Positions 7,158 through 16,244 of a stretch of DNA of 42,409 nucleotides are shown here, piece after piece (the first letter of the stretch is position 1; each line of letters opens with the position of its first letter). Below the pieces are notes generated by a model. The model searched no databases. It was not told the DNA's origin and was given only the letters and a program-made list of their open reading frames with translations. This stretch comes from Afipia sp. Lineage in GTDB: Bacteria; Pseudomonadota; Alphaproteobacteria; Rhizobiales; Xanthobacteraceae. The stretch is taken from contig JAUSAX010000141.1 of assembly GCA_030652315.1 (NCBI GenBank), forward strand, positions 1-42,409, read 5' to 3'. Position numbers and translations under genes: made by a program.

Positions 7158-7295
7158 ATGAAACCGTCTCCGACCGAGAAGCGCTCCAGGCACATCTTCG
7201 TGCCGCTGTCCGGCGATGAACCCGCCCGGCTCGTCTGCGCGGCGCTCGTCCTGGCCTCACTCGCAGCGCTGTTCCGGATCGCCAGCATCTGGTAG
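7158..7295 (+). CDS. Possible 45-aa small membrane protein
   Basis: Short open frame between flp2 and cpaA, on the same strand. It encodes a basic, polar N-terminus (MKPSPTEKRSRHIF) and one predicted membrane helix near the C-terminus (LVCAALVLASLAALF), ending RIASIW. It does not resemble a pilin: there is no Gly/Glu processing motif. The ribosome-binding site is weak (AAAGCG). I do not recognise a family. It could be a small Tad accessory protein, or a chance frame in a spacer. Confidence 0.35.
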   Translation: MKPSPTEKRSRHIFVPLSGDEPARLVCAALVLASLAALFRIASIW

Positions 7296-7394
7296 TGCCC
7301 GTTCTAAGATTGTTCATTTCTGCCGGTTAGCCTGCCGCGTCGCTCATACGGACCGAGTTCCCGCGGCTCATTTTCGACAGACCCCGGCAAACCC

Positions 7395-7919
7395 ATGATC
7401 CTCGACCTCGCGCGCGTTTTCCTGTTTCCCGCATTGATGGCCTTCGCCGCGGCGAGCGATCTCTTCACGATGACGATCCCCAACCGTGTCTCGCTGCTCA
7501 TGGTGGCGGGTTTCTTCCTCCTTGCTGGCTTCAGCGGCATGCCGCTGTCCGAGATTGCCATGCATGTCGGGGCCGGCCTGACGGTGCTCGTGATCGCCTT
7601 TGCCTGCTTCGCCTTTGGATGGATGGGCGGCGGCGATGCCAAAATCGCGGCGGCCGCCGGGCTCTGGTTCGGGTTCCCGCCGCTTGCCGACTATCTGATC
7701 TATGCGTCGCTGTTCGGCGGCGCGTTGACGCTTCTGGTGCTCCAGTTCCGGCAGTGGCCGTTGCCCTATTCGCTGGTGTCGCAGGAATGGCTGCAGCGGC
7801 TCCACCGCAAGGACAGCGGCATTCCCTACGGCATCGCGCTCGCTCTCGGTGCGCTGATGATCTATCCGGAAACCGAATGGATGAAGGCCGTGGATCTCAC
7901 CCGCTTTGTCGGCCACTGA
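7395..7919 (+). CDS. cpaA: Prepilin peptidase CpaA/TadV (A24 family)
   Basis: Inner-membrane aspartyl protease of 174 aa that cleaves Flp prepilin and pseudopilin leaders after Gly. It has only the minimal A24 core, without the N-methylation domain of PilD. The catalytic Asp residues are D22 (in ASDLFTMTIPN) and D81 (in GGGDAKI, the GxGD motif). Hydrophobic segments run near 5-20, 35-48, 58-76, 84-115 and 140-158. The gene follows the flp duplicates and the small ORF. The next slot, where cpaB is usually found, contains only a cpaB remnant. Confidence 0.93.
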   Translation: MILDLARVFLFPALMAFAAASDLFTMTIPNRVSLLMVAGFFLLAGFSGMPLSEIAMHVGAGLTVLVIAFACFAFGWMGGGDAKIAAAAGLWFGFPPLADYLIYASLFGGALTLLVLQFRQWPLPYSLVSQEWLQRLHRKDSGIPYGIALALGALMIYPETEWMKAVDLTRFVGH

Positions 7920-7976
7920 GCAAACGCGCGCGACAACGATCGCAACTTCTCATTAACGCGATTTAGATACGCCTCA

Positions 7977-7991
7977 TTAACCATGCTTTGA
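7977..7991 (+). promoter_or_regulatory. Near-consensus CtrA box between cpaA and cpaC
   Basis: TTAACCATGCTTTGA contains the CtrA half-site TTAACCAT and departs from TTAA-N7-TTAA at one base. It lies upstream of the cpaB remnant and about 310 bp before cpaC, so it could drive the cpaC-tadC transcript. Confidence 0.4.
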
Positions 7992-8058
7992 CGTTTAGCT
8001 GGTCAAATCCCACCACAGCGACGGGTCCGTCGCGGCGTGATGTGGAAAGTGAAGGCGT

Positions 8059-8302
8059 ATGAATACCGCGCGGATTGTCGATCTGGCTATTGCTGTCCGC
8101 GCCGGCGGCGCTGCTGCGCCAGCGGCAGTCCTGGCCCTCGTCCACAGCCAGTTCGAGCTTCATCCGCAAGACCGACCGCGCCGCGGGCGGCTTCATCCTG
8201 CCACCATCGACGAACCCGGCAAGCGCGACAGCATCAACGTGGTTCGCTGCGGCATCTCAACAACTATGACGACACGGAAGTGGTCGAGGGGACTGGGAAG
8301 AT
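8059..8302 (+). pseudogene. cpaB: Degraded second cpaB in the canonical slot
   Basis: Pieces of a CpaB protein survive in order but in different frames. (1) From ATG 8059, MNTARIVDLAIAVRAGGAAA matches the start of the intact CpaB (15 of 20 residues). (2) In the next frame, about 8126-8182, QSWPSSTASSSFIRKTDRA matches the intact copy at 16 of 19 residues, with about 45 intervening residues missing. (3) AGGFILP follows at once, skipping another 50 or so residues. (4) Back in the first frame, KRDSINVVRCGISTT resembles the C-terminus of many CpaB proteins. At least three internal deletions and two frame changes make it non-functional. Its place between cpaA and cpaC is the standard position of cpaB. 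The cpaC ribosome-binding site lies at its end. Confidence 0.82.
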
Positions 8303-9776
8303 GAGGCGAGAGGGACATCAGGCACCTGTGCGGACCTTCTTGGTGCGTGCCCTGTCGTTTGCCGCGGTCTCCGCGCTGACGCTGAACCCGGTTCTGTCGC
8401 CGGTGATCGCGAGCGACTACCGTGTGCCAGCGGCTGCGGCATCAGCAGGCGGCCAGTTGAACGCGCGCTTCCTGCCGCTCGGCATCGGAAAATCCGTCGT
8501 GATCGACCTGCCGCGCGACGTCAAGGACGTCCTCGTCGCGGATCCGAAGATTGCCAACGCCGTCGTGCGTTCGGCCCAGCGCGCCTATATCATCGGCGCC
8601 GCGGTCGGTCAGACCAACATCATCTTCTTCGACACGGCGGGCCAGCAGATCGCCGCTTACGATATTGCGGTTACACGCGATCTCAACGGTGTCCGCGCCG
8701 CGCTGAAACAATCGTTCCCGCGGTCCGACATCCGGATCGAAGGCGTCGGCGACGGCGTCGTGCTGTCCGGTACGGCTGCCAATCCCCTCGAGGCACAACA
8801 GGCCGCCGATCTTGCCGCTCGCCTTACCGGCAGCGCGGACAAGGTCGTCAACAGCATCACGGTGCGCGACCGCGATCAGGTCATGCTCAAGGTCACCGTC
8901 GCGGAAGTGCAGCGAAACATCATCAAACAGCTCGGTGTCGATCTTTCCGCGTCGATGAATTACGGCACGGCGGTCGTGAACTTCAACAATACAAACCCGT
9001 TCACGGCATACGGCCGTGCTCTTGTGGACGGCAACACCGCGGTCGGCGGCTTTGGCAAAACAATAAACGCCGCAGGCAGTGTCGTTCCGTCGGTGCAGGC
9101 GACCTTGCGCGCGATGGAAAACGCCGGTGTCATCCGAACTCTTGCCGAACCCAGTCTGACGGCGATCTCGGGCGAATCCGCCAACTTCCTCGCCGGCGGC
9201 GAGTTCCCCGTGCCTGGCGGCAATTCGTGCGATCCCACCACGCGCGTTTGTACGACGCAGATTATCTTCAAGAAGTTCGGTATCGCGCTCGGCTTCATCC
9301 CGGTCGTTATGAGCGAAGGCCGCATCAGCCTGCGCGTAAGCACCGAAGTGTCCGAACTGTCGCAAGAAAATTCGGTGTCCATCAGCGGCACAACGATCCC
9401 GGCGATCAAGGTCAACCGCGCCGAAACGACGCTCGAGATTCCGTCAGGCGGCTCGATGGTGATGGCCGGTCTTATCAAGGAACAGACCAAGCAGGCGATC
9501 AGCGGTCTGCCCGGAATGTCACAGTTGCCCGTGCTGGGAACGCTGTTTCGCAGCCGCGATTTCGTCAACAACAATACCGAGCTGATGGTGCTGGTAACCC
9601 CCTACGTGGTTCGTGCTGTCGCGCAGAAGGATCTTTCGCGACCGGACGACGGATTTGCCGACTCGTCTGATCCGCAGGCCGATCTGCTCGGCACTATCAA
9701 CCGCATCTACGGCGTTCCCGGCCGCGTTGAACCGGCCCGCAAGTACCGCGGCTCTTACGGCTTCATCACCGACTGA
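8301..9776 (+). CDS. cpaC: Tad pilus outer-membrane secretin CpaC/RcpA
   Basis: Forms the outer-membrane channel for the Flp pilus, 491 aa. A signal peptide occupies about residues 10-38 (hydrophobic, ending VIAS). The pilus-secretin N-terminal domain (about 52-125, LPLGIGKSVVIDLPRDVKDV) and a BON-like segment (about 128-190) precede the secretin domain (about 195-455), which includes RTLAEPSLTAISGE, FLAGGEFPVPGG and the closing PVLGTLFRSRDF...ELMVLVTPYVV. The start at 8301 is preceded by GAGGGGAC; the frame is open further upstream, but that part overlaps the cpaB remnant and is not secretin-like. It opens the cpaCDEF-tadBC series, with cpaD 21 bp downstream. Confidence 0.94.
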   Translation: MRREGHQAPVRTFLVRALSFAAVSALTLNPVLSPVIASDYRVPAAAASAGGQLNARFLPLGIGKSVVIDLPRDVKDVLVADPKIANAVVRSAQRAYIIGAAVGQTNIIFFDTAGQQIAAYDIAVTRDLNGVRAALKQSFPRSDIRIEGVGDGVVLSGTAANPLEAQQAADLAARLTGSADKVVNSITVRDRDQVMLKVTVAEVQRNIIKQLGVDLSASMNYGTAVVNFNNTNPFTAYGRALVDGNTAVGGFGKTINAAGSVVPSVQATLRAMENAGVIRTLAEPSLTAISGESANFLAGGEFPVPGGNSCDPTTRVCTTQIIFKKFGIALGFIPVVMSEGRISLRVSTEVSELSQENSVSISGTTIPAIKVNRAETTLEIPSGGSMVMAGLIKEQTKQAISGLPGMSQLPVLGTLFRSRDFVNNNTELMVLVTPYVVRAVAQKDLSRPDDGFADSSDPQADLLGTINRIYGVPGRVEPARKYRGSYGFITD

Positions 9777-9797
9777 GATCGGACAAGGACAGTATCG

Positions 9798-10538
9798 ATG
9801 ACAAAGCGAGTACCCGATCTCAAACACAGCCTGCGGATCGCAGTCGCCCTCCTCGGGGCGTCCGCCGCTTTGGGAGCCTGCACGACGCATACGAGCCAGG
9901 ACACTGTGACCGGCAGCATTCCGAACGACTATCGCCAACGCCATCCAATCGTGATTCAGGAAGCCAATCGCGCGACGGAAGTCTTCGTCGGTCACGGGCG
10001 TGGTGGACTTACCTCGATACAGCGCTCGGACATCGCAGGCCTTGCGGAAACCTGGCTGCGCGAAGGTACGGGCGGTATCATCATCGACATGCCGGTGAAC
10101 ACGCCGAATGCCCGTGTTGCCACCGATTCATTGCGCGAGATTAAGGCCATCCTGGCTGCGGCCGGCGTGCCGCCGCGCGGCATCACCGTCAGGAACTATC
10201 GCCCGACCGATCCCCGGCTGTTTGCGACCATCCGCGTCAACTATCCGCGGATCACGGCGGATGCCGGTCCGTGCGGCACGTGGCCGGAAGACCTTGGCCC
10301 CTCGATCAAGAACAAGGGTTATCTCGACAATCGCCCGTACCACAATTTCGGCTGCGCACAGCAGCGCAATCTCGCAGCCATGGTCGCCAATCCATCGGAC
10401 CTGGTTCAGCCGCGCTCAGAGACCGCTGCCTACACCGGCCGACGAACAGTCGTGCTGGACAAGTACCGCAGGGGCGAAAGCACTGCCACGAACTATCCTG
10501 ATCCAGACAAAAACCAAATCAGCAATGTGGGCAAATGA
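9798..10538 (+). CDS. cpaD: Tad pilus lipoprotein CpaD
   Basis: Outer-membrane-associated pilus biogenesis lipoprotein of 246 aa, thought to assist secretin assembly. The signal sequence ends in a lipobox LGAC with Cys28 as the lipid anchor. Family features follow: DYRQRHPIVIQEA, VFVGHGRGGLTSIQRSD, PCGTWPEDLGPS and FGCAQQRNLAAMVANPSDL, then a polar C-terminus. Its stop overlaps the cpaE start by 4 bp (ATGA), indicating translational coupling. Confidence 0.92.
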   Translation: MTKRVPDLKHSLRIAVALLGASAALGACTTHTSQDTVTGSIPNDYRQRHPIVIQEANRATEVFVGHGRGGLTSIQRSDIAGLAETWLREGTGGIIIDMPVNTPNARVATDSLREIKAILAAAGVPPRGITVRNYRPTDPRLFATIRVNYPRITADAGPCGTWPEDLGPSIKNKGYLDNRPYHNFGCAQQRNLAAMVANPSDLVQPRSETAAYTGRRTVVLDKYRRGESTATNYPDPDKNQISNVGK

Positions 10539-11797
10539 TTAGTTACGCGCGCCAAGACCAGGAAGACGGGACCGGCTCTTCCGCCGCCGAGGAACACATC
10601 GCGCCGGCGCCGCGCGTGTCCGTGCAGGCATTCTGCGAAACGGTTGAAACCGCCGCGGCTGTGCAGTCCGCCGGCGAAGACCGTCGGCTGGACAAGGCTC
10701 ATCTCAAGATTCAGATGGGCGGCATGGCGGCAGCCATCGAGGCTTACCGGACCGCGCCGACCCCGAACGTGATCCTGCTGGAAACCGAGGGCCGCAACGA
10801 CATTCTTTCGGGGCTCGACCAGCTTTCCACGGTTTGCGACGCCGGCACCCGCGTGGTCGTCATCGGCCGCGTCAACGACGTCGTGCTGTACCGCGAGCTC
10901 GTCCGGCGCGGCATCAGCGACTACGTCATCGCACCCGTTGCGCCGCTCGACGTTGTTCGTTCGATCTGCGGCCTGTTTTCGGTTCCCGAAGCTAAAGCCG
11001 TGGGACGGATCATTGCCGTCGTCGGCGCCAAGGGCGGCGTCGGCGCCTCCACGGTGGCGCACAACGTCGCCTGGGCGATCGCACGCGATCTCGCGCTGGA
11101 TACGGTCGTCGCCGATCTCGATCTTGCCTTCGGAACCGCTGGCCTCGACTACAATCAGGATCCTCCGCAGGGCATCGCCGATGCGGTCTTCTCTCCGGAC
11201 CGCATCGACACCGCCTTCGTCGATCGCCTGCTGTCCAAGTGCACCGACCATCTGAGCCTGCTCGCCGCGCCGGCGACGCTCGACCGCGTGTACGATTTCG
11301 GTGCTGAGGCGTTCGATTCGATTTTCGATACGCTGCGCACGACGATGCCCTGCATTGTGCTCGACGTTCCGCACCAGTGGTCCGGATGGAGCAAGCGCGC
11401 CTTGGTCGGCGCCGACGATATCCTGATCGTCGCAACCCCCGATCTCGCCAATCTGCGCAACACCAAGAACATGTTCGACACGCTGAAAGCCGCGCGGCCC
11501 AACGACAGGCCGCCGCTGTACTGCATCAATCAGGCGGGTGTTCCGAAGCGACCCGAGATCAACACCAGCGAGTTCGCAAAGGCTATCGAGAGCCAGCCGA
11601 TCGTGACCATTCCGTTCGAGCCGCAGATTTTCGGCGCGGCGGCGAACAACGGTCAGATGATCGCGGAAATCGCGGCCAACCACCGGACTTCCGAGATGTT
11701 CCTGCAGATTGCGCAGCGCCTGACCGGCCGCGGCGAAGCCAAGAAGCCGCGCAGTTCGTTCCTGGGGCCTTTGCTCGGAAAACTCCGGGCCAAATAG
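10535..11797 (+). CDS. cpaE: Tad pilus localisation ATPase CpaE/TadZ
   Basis: MinD/ParA-like cytoplasmic ATPase of 420 aa that positions the pilus machine at the pole. An atypical receiver-like domain (about 28-145) is followed by the P-loop domain. The deviant Walker A reads GAKGGVGAST (164-173): the signature Lys (K166) is present but the usual GK[ST] lysine is Ala171, as in many CpaE/TadZ proteins. DLDLAFGTAGLDYN (194-207) is the switch region. The start overlaps the cpaD stop by 4 bp. ATP binding may survive while hydrolysis is weak; this is inferred from the missing lysine. Confidence 0.92.
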   Translation: MISYARQDQEDGTGSSAAEEHIAPAPRVSVQAFCETVETAAAVQSAGEDRRLDKAHLKIQMGGMAAAIEAYRTAPTPNVILLETEGRNDILSGLDQLSTVCDAGTRVVVIGRVNDVVLYRELVRRGISDYVIAPVAPLDVVRSICGLFSVPEAKAVGRIIAVVGAKGGVGASTVAHNVAWAIARDLALDTVVADLDLAFGTAGLDYNQDPPQGIADAVFSPDRIDTAFVDRLLSKCTDHLSLLAAPATLDRVYDFGAEAFDSIFDTLRTTMPCIVLDVPHQWSGWSKRALVGADDILIVATPDLANLRNTKNMFDTLKAARPNDRPPLYCINQAGVPKRPEINTSEFAKAIESQPIVTIPFEPQIFGAAANNGQMIAEIAANHRTSEMFLQIAQRLTGRGEAKKPRSSFLGPLLGKLRAK

Positions 11798-11819
11798 ACT
11801 ATCGCGTGGAGTTATCGCC

Positions 11820-13274
11820 GTGTTTGGTAAGCGTAGCGGATCAGAAGCTGACGTCCGGGCCGTTCAGCCCCCGGACCGCGGGCAGGAAGCAGCGCCCGCC
11901 GCCGCAAGGCCGGCCATGGCGAGCGTTGCATCGCCTCCGCTGGCGCCTGCGCGGCAGCCCACGCCTGCCCCCGTTATCGAAGCACGGCGCTCGGACAGCT
12001 ATTATCAGGTCAAGGCAACCATCTTCGGGGCGCTGATCGAAGCCATCGATCTTGCCCAACTCGCGAAGCTCGACACCGAGTCCGCGCGCGAAGAAATCCG
12101 CGACATCGTCAACGAGATCATCGCGATCAAGAATATCGTGATGTCGATCGCCGAGCAGGAAGAACTGCTCGACGATATCTGTAACGACGTTCTCGGCTAC
12201 GGACCGCTTGAACCGCTGCTTGCGCGCGACGACATTTCCGACATCATGGTCAATGGCGCCGGCACAGTCTTCATCGAAGTCGGCGGCAAGATCCAGAAGA
12301 CCGGCATCCGCTTCCGCGACAACCAGCAGCTTCTTAACATCTGCCAGCGCATCGTCAGCCAGGTTGGCCGCCGCGTCGATGAATCCTCACCGATCTGCGA
12401 CGCACGCCTCGCCGACGGCTCGCGCGTCAACGCAATCGTGCCGCCGCTGGCGATCGACGGCCCGGCCCTCACCATTCGTAAGTTCAAGAAAGACAAGCTG
12501 ACACTCGATCAGCTGGTCAAGTTCGGAGCGATCTCGCCCGAGGGCGCGCAGATCCTGCAGATCATCGGGCGCTGCCGCGCCAACGTGCTGATTTCCGGCG
12601 GTACGGGTTCTGGCAAGACCACGCTGCTCAACTGCATGACCAACTACATCGACGAAGACGAGCGCGTCATCACCTGCGAAGACGCCGCGGAACTTCAGTT
12701 GCAGCAGCCGCACGTCGTGCGTCTTGAAACGCGCCCGCCCAATATCGAAGGCGAAGGCCAGATCACCATGCGCGATCTGGTCAAGAACTGCCTGCGCATG
12801 CGGCCGGAACGCATCATCGTCGGCGAAGTCCGCGGACCAGAGGCATTCGACCTGTTGCAGGCGATGAACACCGGCCACGACGGCTCGATGGGAACGCTGC
12901 ACGCCAATAATCCGCGCGAAGCGCTGTCCCGCTGTGAATCCATGATCACCATGGGCGGCTACTCGCTGCCGTCGCGCACCATTCGCGAGATGATCTGCGC
13001 CTCGATCGATGTCATCGTACAGGCTGCCCGCCTGCGCGACGGCTCGCGGCGCATCACCCACATCACCGAGGTGATGGGGATGGAAGGCGACACCATCATC
13101 ACCCAGGACATCTTCGTCTACGATTTGATGGGCGAAGACCTGAACGGCAACATCGTCGGCCGGCATCGCTCGACCGGCATCGGCCGTCCGCGATTCTGGG
13201 AGCGCGCGCGCTACTACGGCGAGGAAAAGCGGCTGGCCGCTGCGCTCGACGCAGCCGAAGTCGCCGAAATATAG
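11820..13274 (+). CDS. cpaF: Tad pilus motor ATPase CpaF/TadA
   Basis: Secretion-type hexameric ATPase (VirB11/GspE superfamily), 484 aa, that powers Flp pilus extension and probably retraction. A disordered Pro/Ala-rich N-terminus (about 15-55) leads into the N-terminal domain ([16 protein letters not shown]). Walker A is [10 protein letters not shown] (259-268), the Asp box CEDAAELQL starts near 286, Walker B is RIIVGEVRG (331-339) and the His box [12 protein letters not shown] is at 352-363. Start GTG 11820 has GGAG 8 nt upstream. Nine bases separate it from tadB. Confidence 0.95.
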   Translation: MFGKRSGSEADVRAVQPPDRGQEAAPAAARPAMASVASPPLAPARQPTPAPVIEARRSDSYYQVKATIFGALIEAIDLAQLAKLDTESAREEIRDIVNEIIAIKNIVMSIAEQEELLDDICNDVLGYGPLEPLLARDDISDIMVNGAGTVFIEVGGKIQKTGIRFRDNQQLLNICQRIVSQVGRRVDESSPICDARLADGSRVNAIVPPLAIDGPALTIRKFKKDKLTLDQLVKFGAISPEGAQILQIIGRCRANVLISGGTGSGKTTLLNCMTNYIDEDERVITCEDAAELQLQQPHVVRLETRPPNIEGEGQITMRDLVKNCLRMRPERIIVGEVRGPEAFDLLQAMNTGHDGSMGTLHANNPREALSRCESMITMGGYSLPSRTIREMICASIDVIVQAARLRDGSRRITHITEVMGMEGDTIITQDIFVYDLMGEDLNGNIVGRHRSTGIGRPRFWERARYYGEEKRLAAALDAAEVAEI

Positions 13275-13283
13275 GAACGCGCC

Positions 13284-14255
13284 ATGAACATGCAGGCGCT
13301 GGCACTGACTTTCCTCTCCGCCGTCACGGTGGGCGGTCTCGCCTGGGTTTTCATCTATCCGCTGCTGTCCGGCGAGAAACAGGCGGAGAAGCGCCGCGCG
13401 TCCTTTACACGTGCGGAACCTTCATTGCGAATTGACGACCGGTCGCGCACACGCCGCGTGCAGGTCGAAGACTCGATCAAGGAGCTTGAACAGCGGCTCG
13501 CCGCATCCAAGAAAGTTTCGATCGAGACTCGCATCACCCAGGCGGGCATGAACTGGACCAAGCAGCAGTTCATGATCGGCTCCGCCGGTCTCGGCACGAT
13601 CGCTCTGATCGCAACTTATATCGCCGGTGCCGGCCTGCCGTCGGCGCTCGGCTTCGCCCTTGCCGCCGGCTTCGGATTGCCGCGCTGGGTGCTCGGATTC
13701 CTCAAAAAGCGCCGCGAAGCGAAATTTCTCGATGCCCTGCCGGATGCCGTCGACGTGATCGTTCGTGGCATCAAGGCTGGCCTGCCGCTGTTCGATTCGC
13801 TCAAGGTTGTGGCGGCGGATGCGCCCGAGCCCCTGCGCAGCGAGTTCAACGCGATCATCGAAACCCAGACCATCGGCATGCCACTTGGTGAGGCGTGCCA
13901 ACGTCTTTACGACAGGATGCCGCTGCCGGAAGCCAACTTCTTCGGCATCGTGATCGCGATTCAGACCAAGTCCGGCGGCAACCTGTCGGAAGCTCTCGGC
14001 AACCTGTCCAAGGTGCTTCGCGACCGCAGGAAGATGGCGGCGAAGATTCAGGCGATGTCCATGGAGGCCAAGGCCTCGGCCGGCATCATCGGTGCTCTTC
14101 CTCCGATCGTGATGATCATGGTCTACATCATGACGCCCGACTACATCTCGCTGCTGTGGACCCATCCGACCGGCCGGCTGATGCTGGCCGGCTGCGTGCT
14201 GTGGATGGGGACAGGCATCCTCGTCATGAAAAAAATGATCAACTTCGACTTCTGA
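13284..14255 (+). CDS. tadB: Tad inner-membrane platform protein TadB
   Basis: Inner-membrane platform protein, 323 aa, of the T2SF/GspF fold, that couples the CpaF motor to the pilus base. Membrane segments lie near 5-28, 98-135 (two helices), 270-290 and 298-316. The cytoplasmic GspF-type domain (about 145-265) has LPDAVDVIVRGIKAGLPLFDSL, typical of TadB. AGGAA precedes the ATG. tadC starts 9 bp after the stop, and the pair are distant paralogues. Confidence 0.93.
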   Translation: MNMQALALTFLSAVTVGGLAWVFIYPLLSGEKQAEKRRASFTRAEPSLRIDDRSRTRRVQVEDSIKELEQRLAASKKVSIETRITQAGMNWTKQQFMIGSAGLGTIALIATYIAGAGLPSALGFALAAGFGLPRWVLGFLKKRREAKFLDALPDAVDVIVRGIKAGLPLFDSLKVVAADAPEPLRSEFNAIIETQTIGMPLGEACQRLYDRMPLPEANFFGIVIAIQTKSGGNLSEALGNLSKVLRDRRKMAAKIQAMSMEAKASAGIIGALPPIVMIMVYIMTPDYISLLWTHPTGRLMLAGCVLWMGTGILVMKKMINFDF

Positions 14256-14264
14256 CGAGGAACC

Positions 14265-15242
14265 ATGGTCGATCTTCTCATCGAAAAGTTCCACGACATC
14301 CGGTTCATGACGATGCTGATGTCGGCCATCGCCGCGGCGGCGGCCGCCTACGCGGTCGTGTCGCCGATGTTTGCGGGCGAAGGGCTGGCCAAGCGCATGA
14401 AGGCAGTCGCCAGCGAGCGCGAACGTCTGCGCCAGCGCGAACGCGACCGGCTGAACCGTAACGAAAAAGTCTCGCTGCGCCAGACACCGAAGCAGCTTGT
14501 GCAGCGGGTCGTCGAGGACTTCAACCTCGGCAAGTGGGTGGCCCAGGAAGAAGCGCGGGACAAGCTCGTGATGGCCGGCTATCGCGGCCAGGCGCCTTAT
14601 GTCACGTTCCTGTTCTTCCGTCTCGTCATGCCGATCGTATTCCTGATCAGCGCCATCCTTTATGTGTTCGTCATCTCGAACATGCAGCAGCCGACCCCGA
14701 TGAAGATCGGCATGTGCATCGGCGCGACATGGTTTGGCATGCAGGCGCCGATGCTGTTCCTGAAGAATGCAATTACCAAGCGCCAGTTGTCGATCCGGCG
14801 CGCATTTCCGGACGCGCTGGATCTTCTGCTGATCTGCATCGAGTCCGGCATGTCGATCGAAGCGGCATTCCGCCGGGTCAGCACGGAGATCGGCAGCCAG
14901 TCGATCGCCCTCGCCGAGGAATTCTCGCTGACGACCGCCGAGCTGTCGTACCTCCAGGACCGCAAGATGGCTTACGAGAACCTCGGCAAGCGGACCGGCA
15001 CCGAAGGCGTGAAATCGGTCTGTCTGGCCCTGCAACAGTCGGAACGCTACGGCACGCCGCTCGGACAGACGCTGCGCGTGATGGCTCAGGAAAACCGGGA
15101 CATGCGCATGAACGAGGCGGAGAAGAAGGCCGCCGCGCTGCCGCCGAAACTGACCGTGCCGATGATCGTGTTCTTCCTGCCGGTGCTGTTCGTGGTCATT
15201 CTCGGCCCCACCGGCATCAAGGTCTCGGAATACATGAAGTGA
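14265..15242 (+). CDS. tadC: Tad inner-membrane platform protein TadC
   Basis: Second GspF-type platform protein, 325 aa, expected to form a complex with TadB. Membrane segments lie near 13-33, 107-150 (two helices) and 300-322. The core has FPDALDLLLICIESGMSIEAAF, a TadC hallmark. An Arg/Glu-rich stretch (about 47-75, SERERLRQRERDRLNRNEK) may be a cytoplasmic coiled coil. GAGGAA lies before the ATG. It is the last gene of the rightward arm. A palindromic repeat separates it from the converging tadD. Confidence 0.93.
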   Translation: MVDLLIEKFHDIRFMTMLMSAIAAAAAAYAVVSPMFAGEGLAKRMKAVASERERLRQRERDRLNRNEKVSLRQTPKQLVQRVVEDFNLGKWVAQEEARDKLVMAGYRGQAPYVTFLFFRLVMPIVFLISAILYVFVISNMQQPTPMKIGMCIGATWFGMQAPMLFLKNAITKRQLSIRRAFPDALDLLLICIESGMSIEAAFRRVSTEIGSQSIALAEEFSLTTAELSYLQDRKMAYENLGKRTGTEGVKSVCLALQQSERYGTPLGQTLRVMAQENRDMRMNEAEKKAAALPPKLTVPMIVFFLPVLFVVILGPTGIKVSEYMK

Positions 15243-15298
15243 TGAAACGCGACGGCTGATCGGCACCGCTGCATCGGCTTCGATGTGATTGTCTGGCC

Positions 15299-15377
15299 GT
15301 CATTGCGAGGAGCACTTGCGACGAAGCAATCCAGCGTTGCTGTCGCTTCTGGATTGCTTCGCTTCACTCGCGATGAC
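15299..15377. repeat. REP-like palindromic element, family A copy 1
   Basis: A 79-bp palindrome between the converging tadC and tadD ends. The inner arms GAAGCAATCCAG (15323-15334) and CTGGATTGCTTC (15349-15360) are perfect; outer ends are GTCATTGCGAGGAGC and CGCGATGAC. A sister copy lies at 18655-18732. Both sit between convergent genes and could act as 3'-end hairpins. Confidence 0.85.
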
Positions 15378-15385
15378 GATAGGTG

Positions 15386-16183
15386 CTACGACCTGCCGGG
15401 CTCCACCGCAGCCGTCTTTTGCGACCGGCCGTCGCGGCTGAGCATCTGCCGCAGATAAGCGACGTTCGCTTCCGCTTCGTCGGCTGGCAGATCGGCCTTC
15501 ACGATGGTCTCGGCTTCCGCGAAACGTCCCTGCAGGCCGACGACCAGACCAAGGTTCTGACGAACGCGGCTATCGGCTGACCCGCGATTGTAGGCCCTGC
15601 GCAGCACGGACTCGGCCTTCGGCAGATCCTTGGAAAGCACATAGGACATGCCGAGGTTCGACAGAACCGACGGCTCTTCCGGGGCAATCTTCAGGGCGCT
15701 CGCATAGTAGCGGCGGGCCTCCTCATGGTTGCCCATCTGATCGAGCGTGGTGCCCTGCACCGACAGGATGCGCCAGTCGGGATTTGCCGGCGTATGGGCC
15801 CGCTTCAGAACATCGAACGCCAGCTGAAAGCTTCCGTTGTCTGCCAGCGCTCGGCCATAGGCGGCCAGCAGCGCCTTGTTGCCGGGATTGGCGATGGTCG
15901 CCTGCTCCAGCACCGCAGCAGCCTGCTGGCGCTGGCCGTTCAGGCGCAGTGACTGGCCATACTGAAGTGCTGCTGCCGCATCTCGCGGATTGGCGCGATA
16001 ACGTTCGCCATAGGTCTCGATCTCATTACGTGACGCGCCTCCCGGCTCGGCTTCCGCACGTGCATTCAGCGATCCGGTGACATCGGGTGAACGCGCAGTC
16101 TGGCACCCGGCGAGACCCACAGCGAGGATGGCTGCCACCGCTGCAGAGCCAAGATATCGGGCGAAATGAGATGGATGACGCAT
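15386..16183 (-). CDS. tadD: Tad pilus TPR lipoprotein TadD
   Basis: Outer-membrane lipoprotein with TPR repeats, 265 aa, a pilotin-like factor for Tad secretin assembly. The signal peptide (MRHPSHFARYLGSAAVAAIL) ends with lipobox LAGC at about residue 27. TPR units follow from about residue 60 to 240, for example PRDAAAALQYGQSLRLNG, GNKALLAAYGRALADNGS and EPSVLSNLGMSYVLSKD. The ATG at 16183 was chosen so that the signal peptide starts cleanly; an upstream in-frame extension adds 16 unlikely residues. It is transcribed against tadC and has a CtrA-like site about 60 bp upstream. Confidence 0.88.
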   Translation of the reverse strand: MRHPSHFARYLGSAAVAAILAVGLAGCQTARSPDVTGSLNARAEAEPGGASRNEIETYGERYRANPRDAAAALQYGQSLRLNGQRQQAAAVLEQATIANPGNKALLAAYGRALADNGSFQLAFDVLKRAHTPANPDWRILSVQGTTLDQMGNHEEARRYYASALKIAPEEPSVLSNLGMSYVLSKDLPKAESVLRRAYNRGSADSRVRQNLGLVVGLQGRFAEAETIVKADLPADEAEANVAYLRQMLSRDGRSQKTAAVEPGRS

Positions 16184-16244
16184 GACGCATGGACTCGCGG
16201 TCGAGGGTGGCGAAGCCGGATGCTGCAGCAATAGACTGTTAACC

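Noticed and set aside
13422..15266. 614-codon minus-strand open frame opposite tadB and tadC
   Set aside because: It spans two well-supported genes and their junction, with His/Asp/Arg-rich composition typical of antisense frames in GC-rich DNA.
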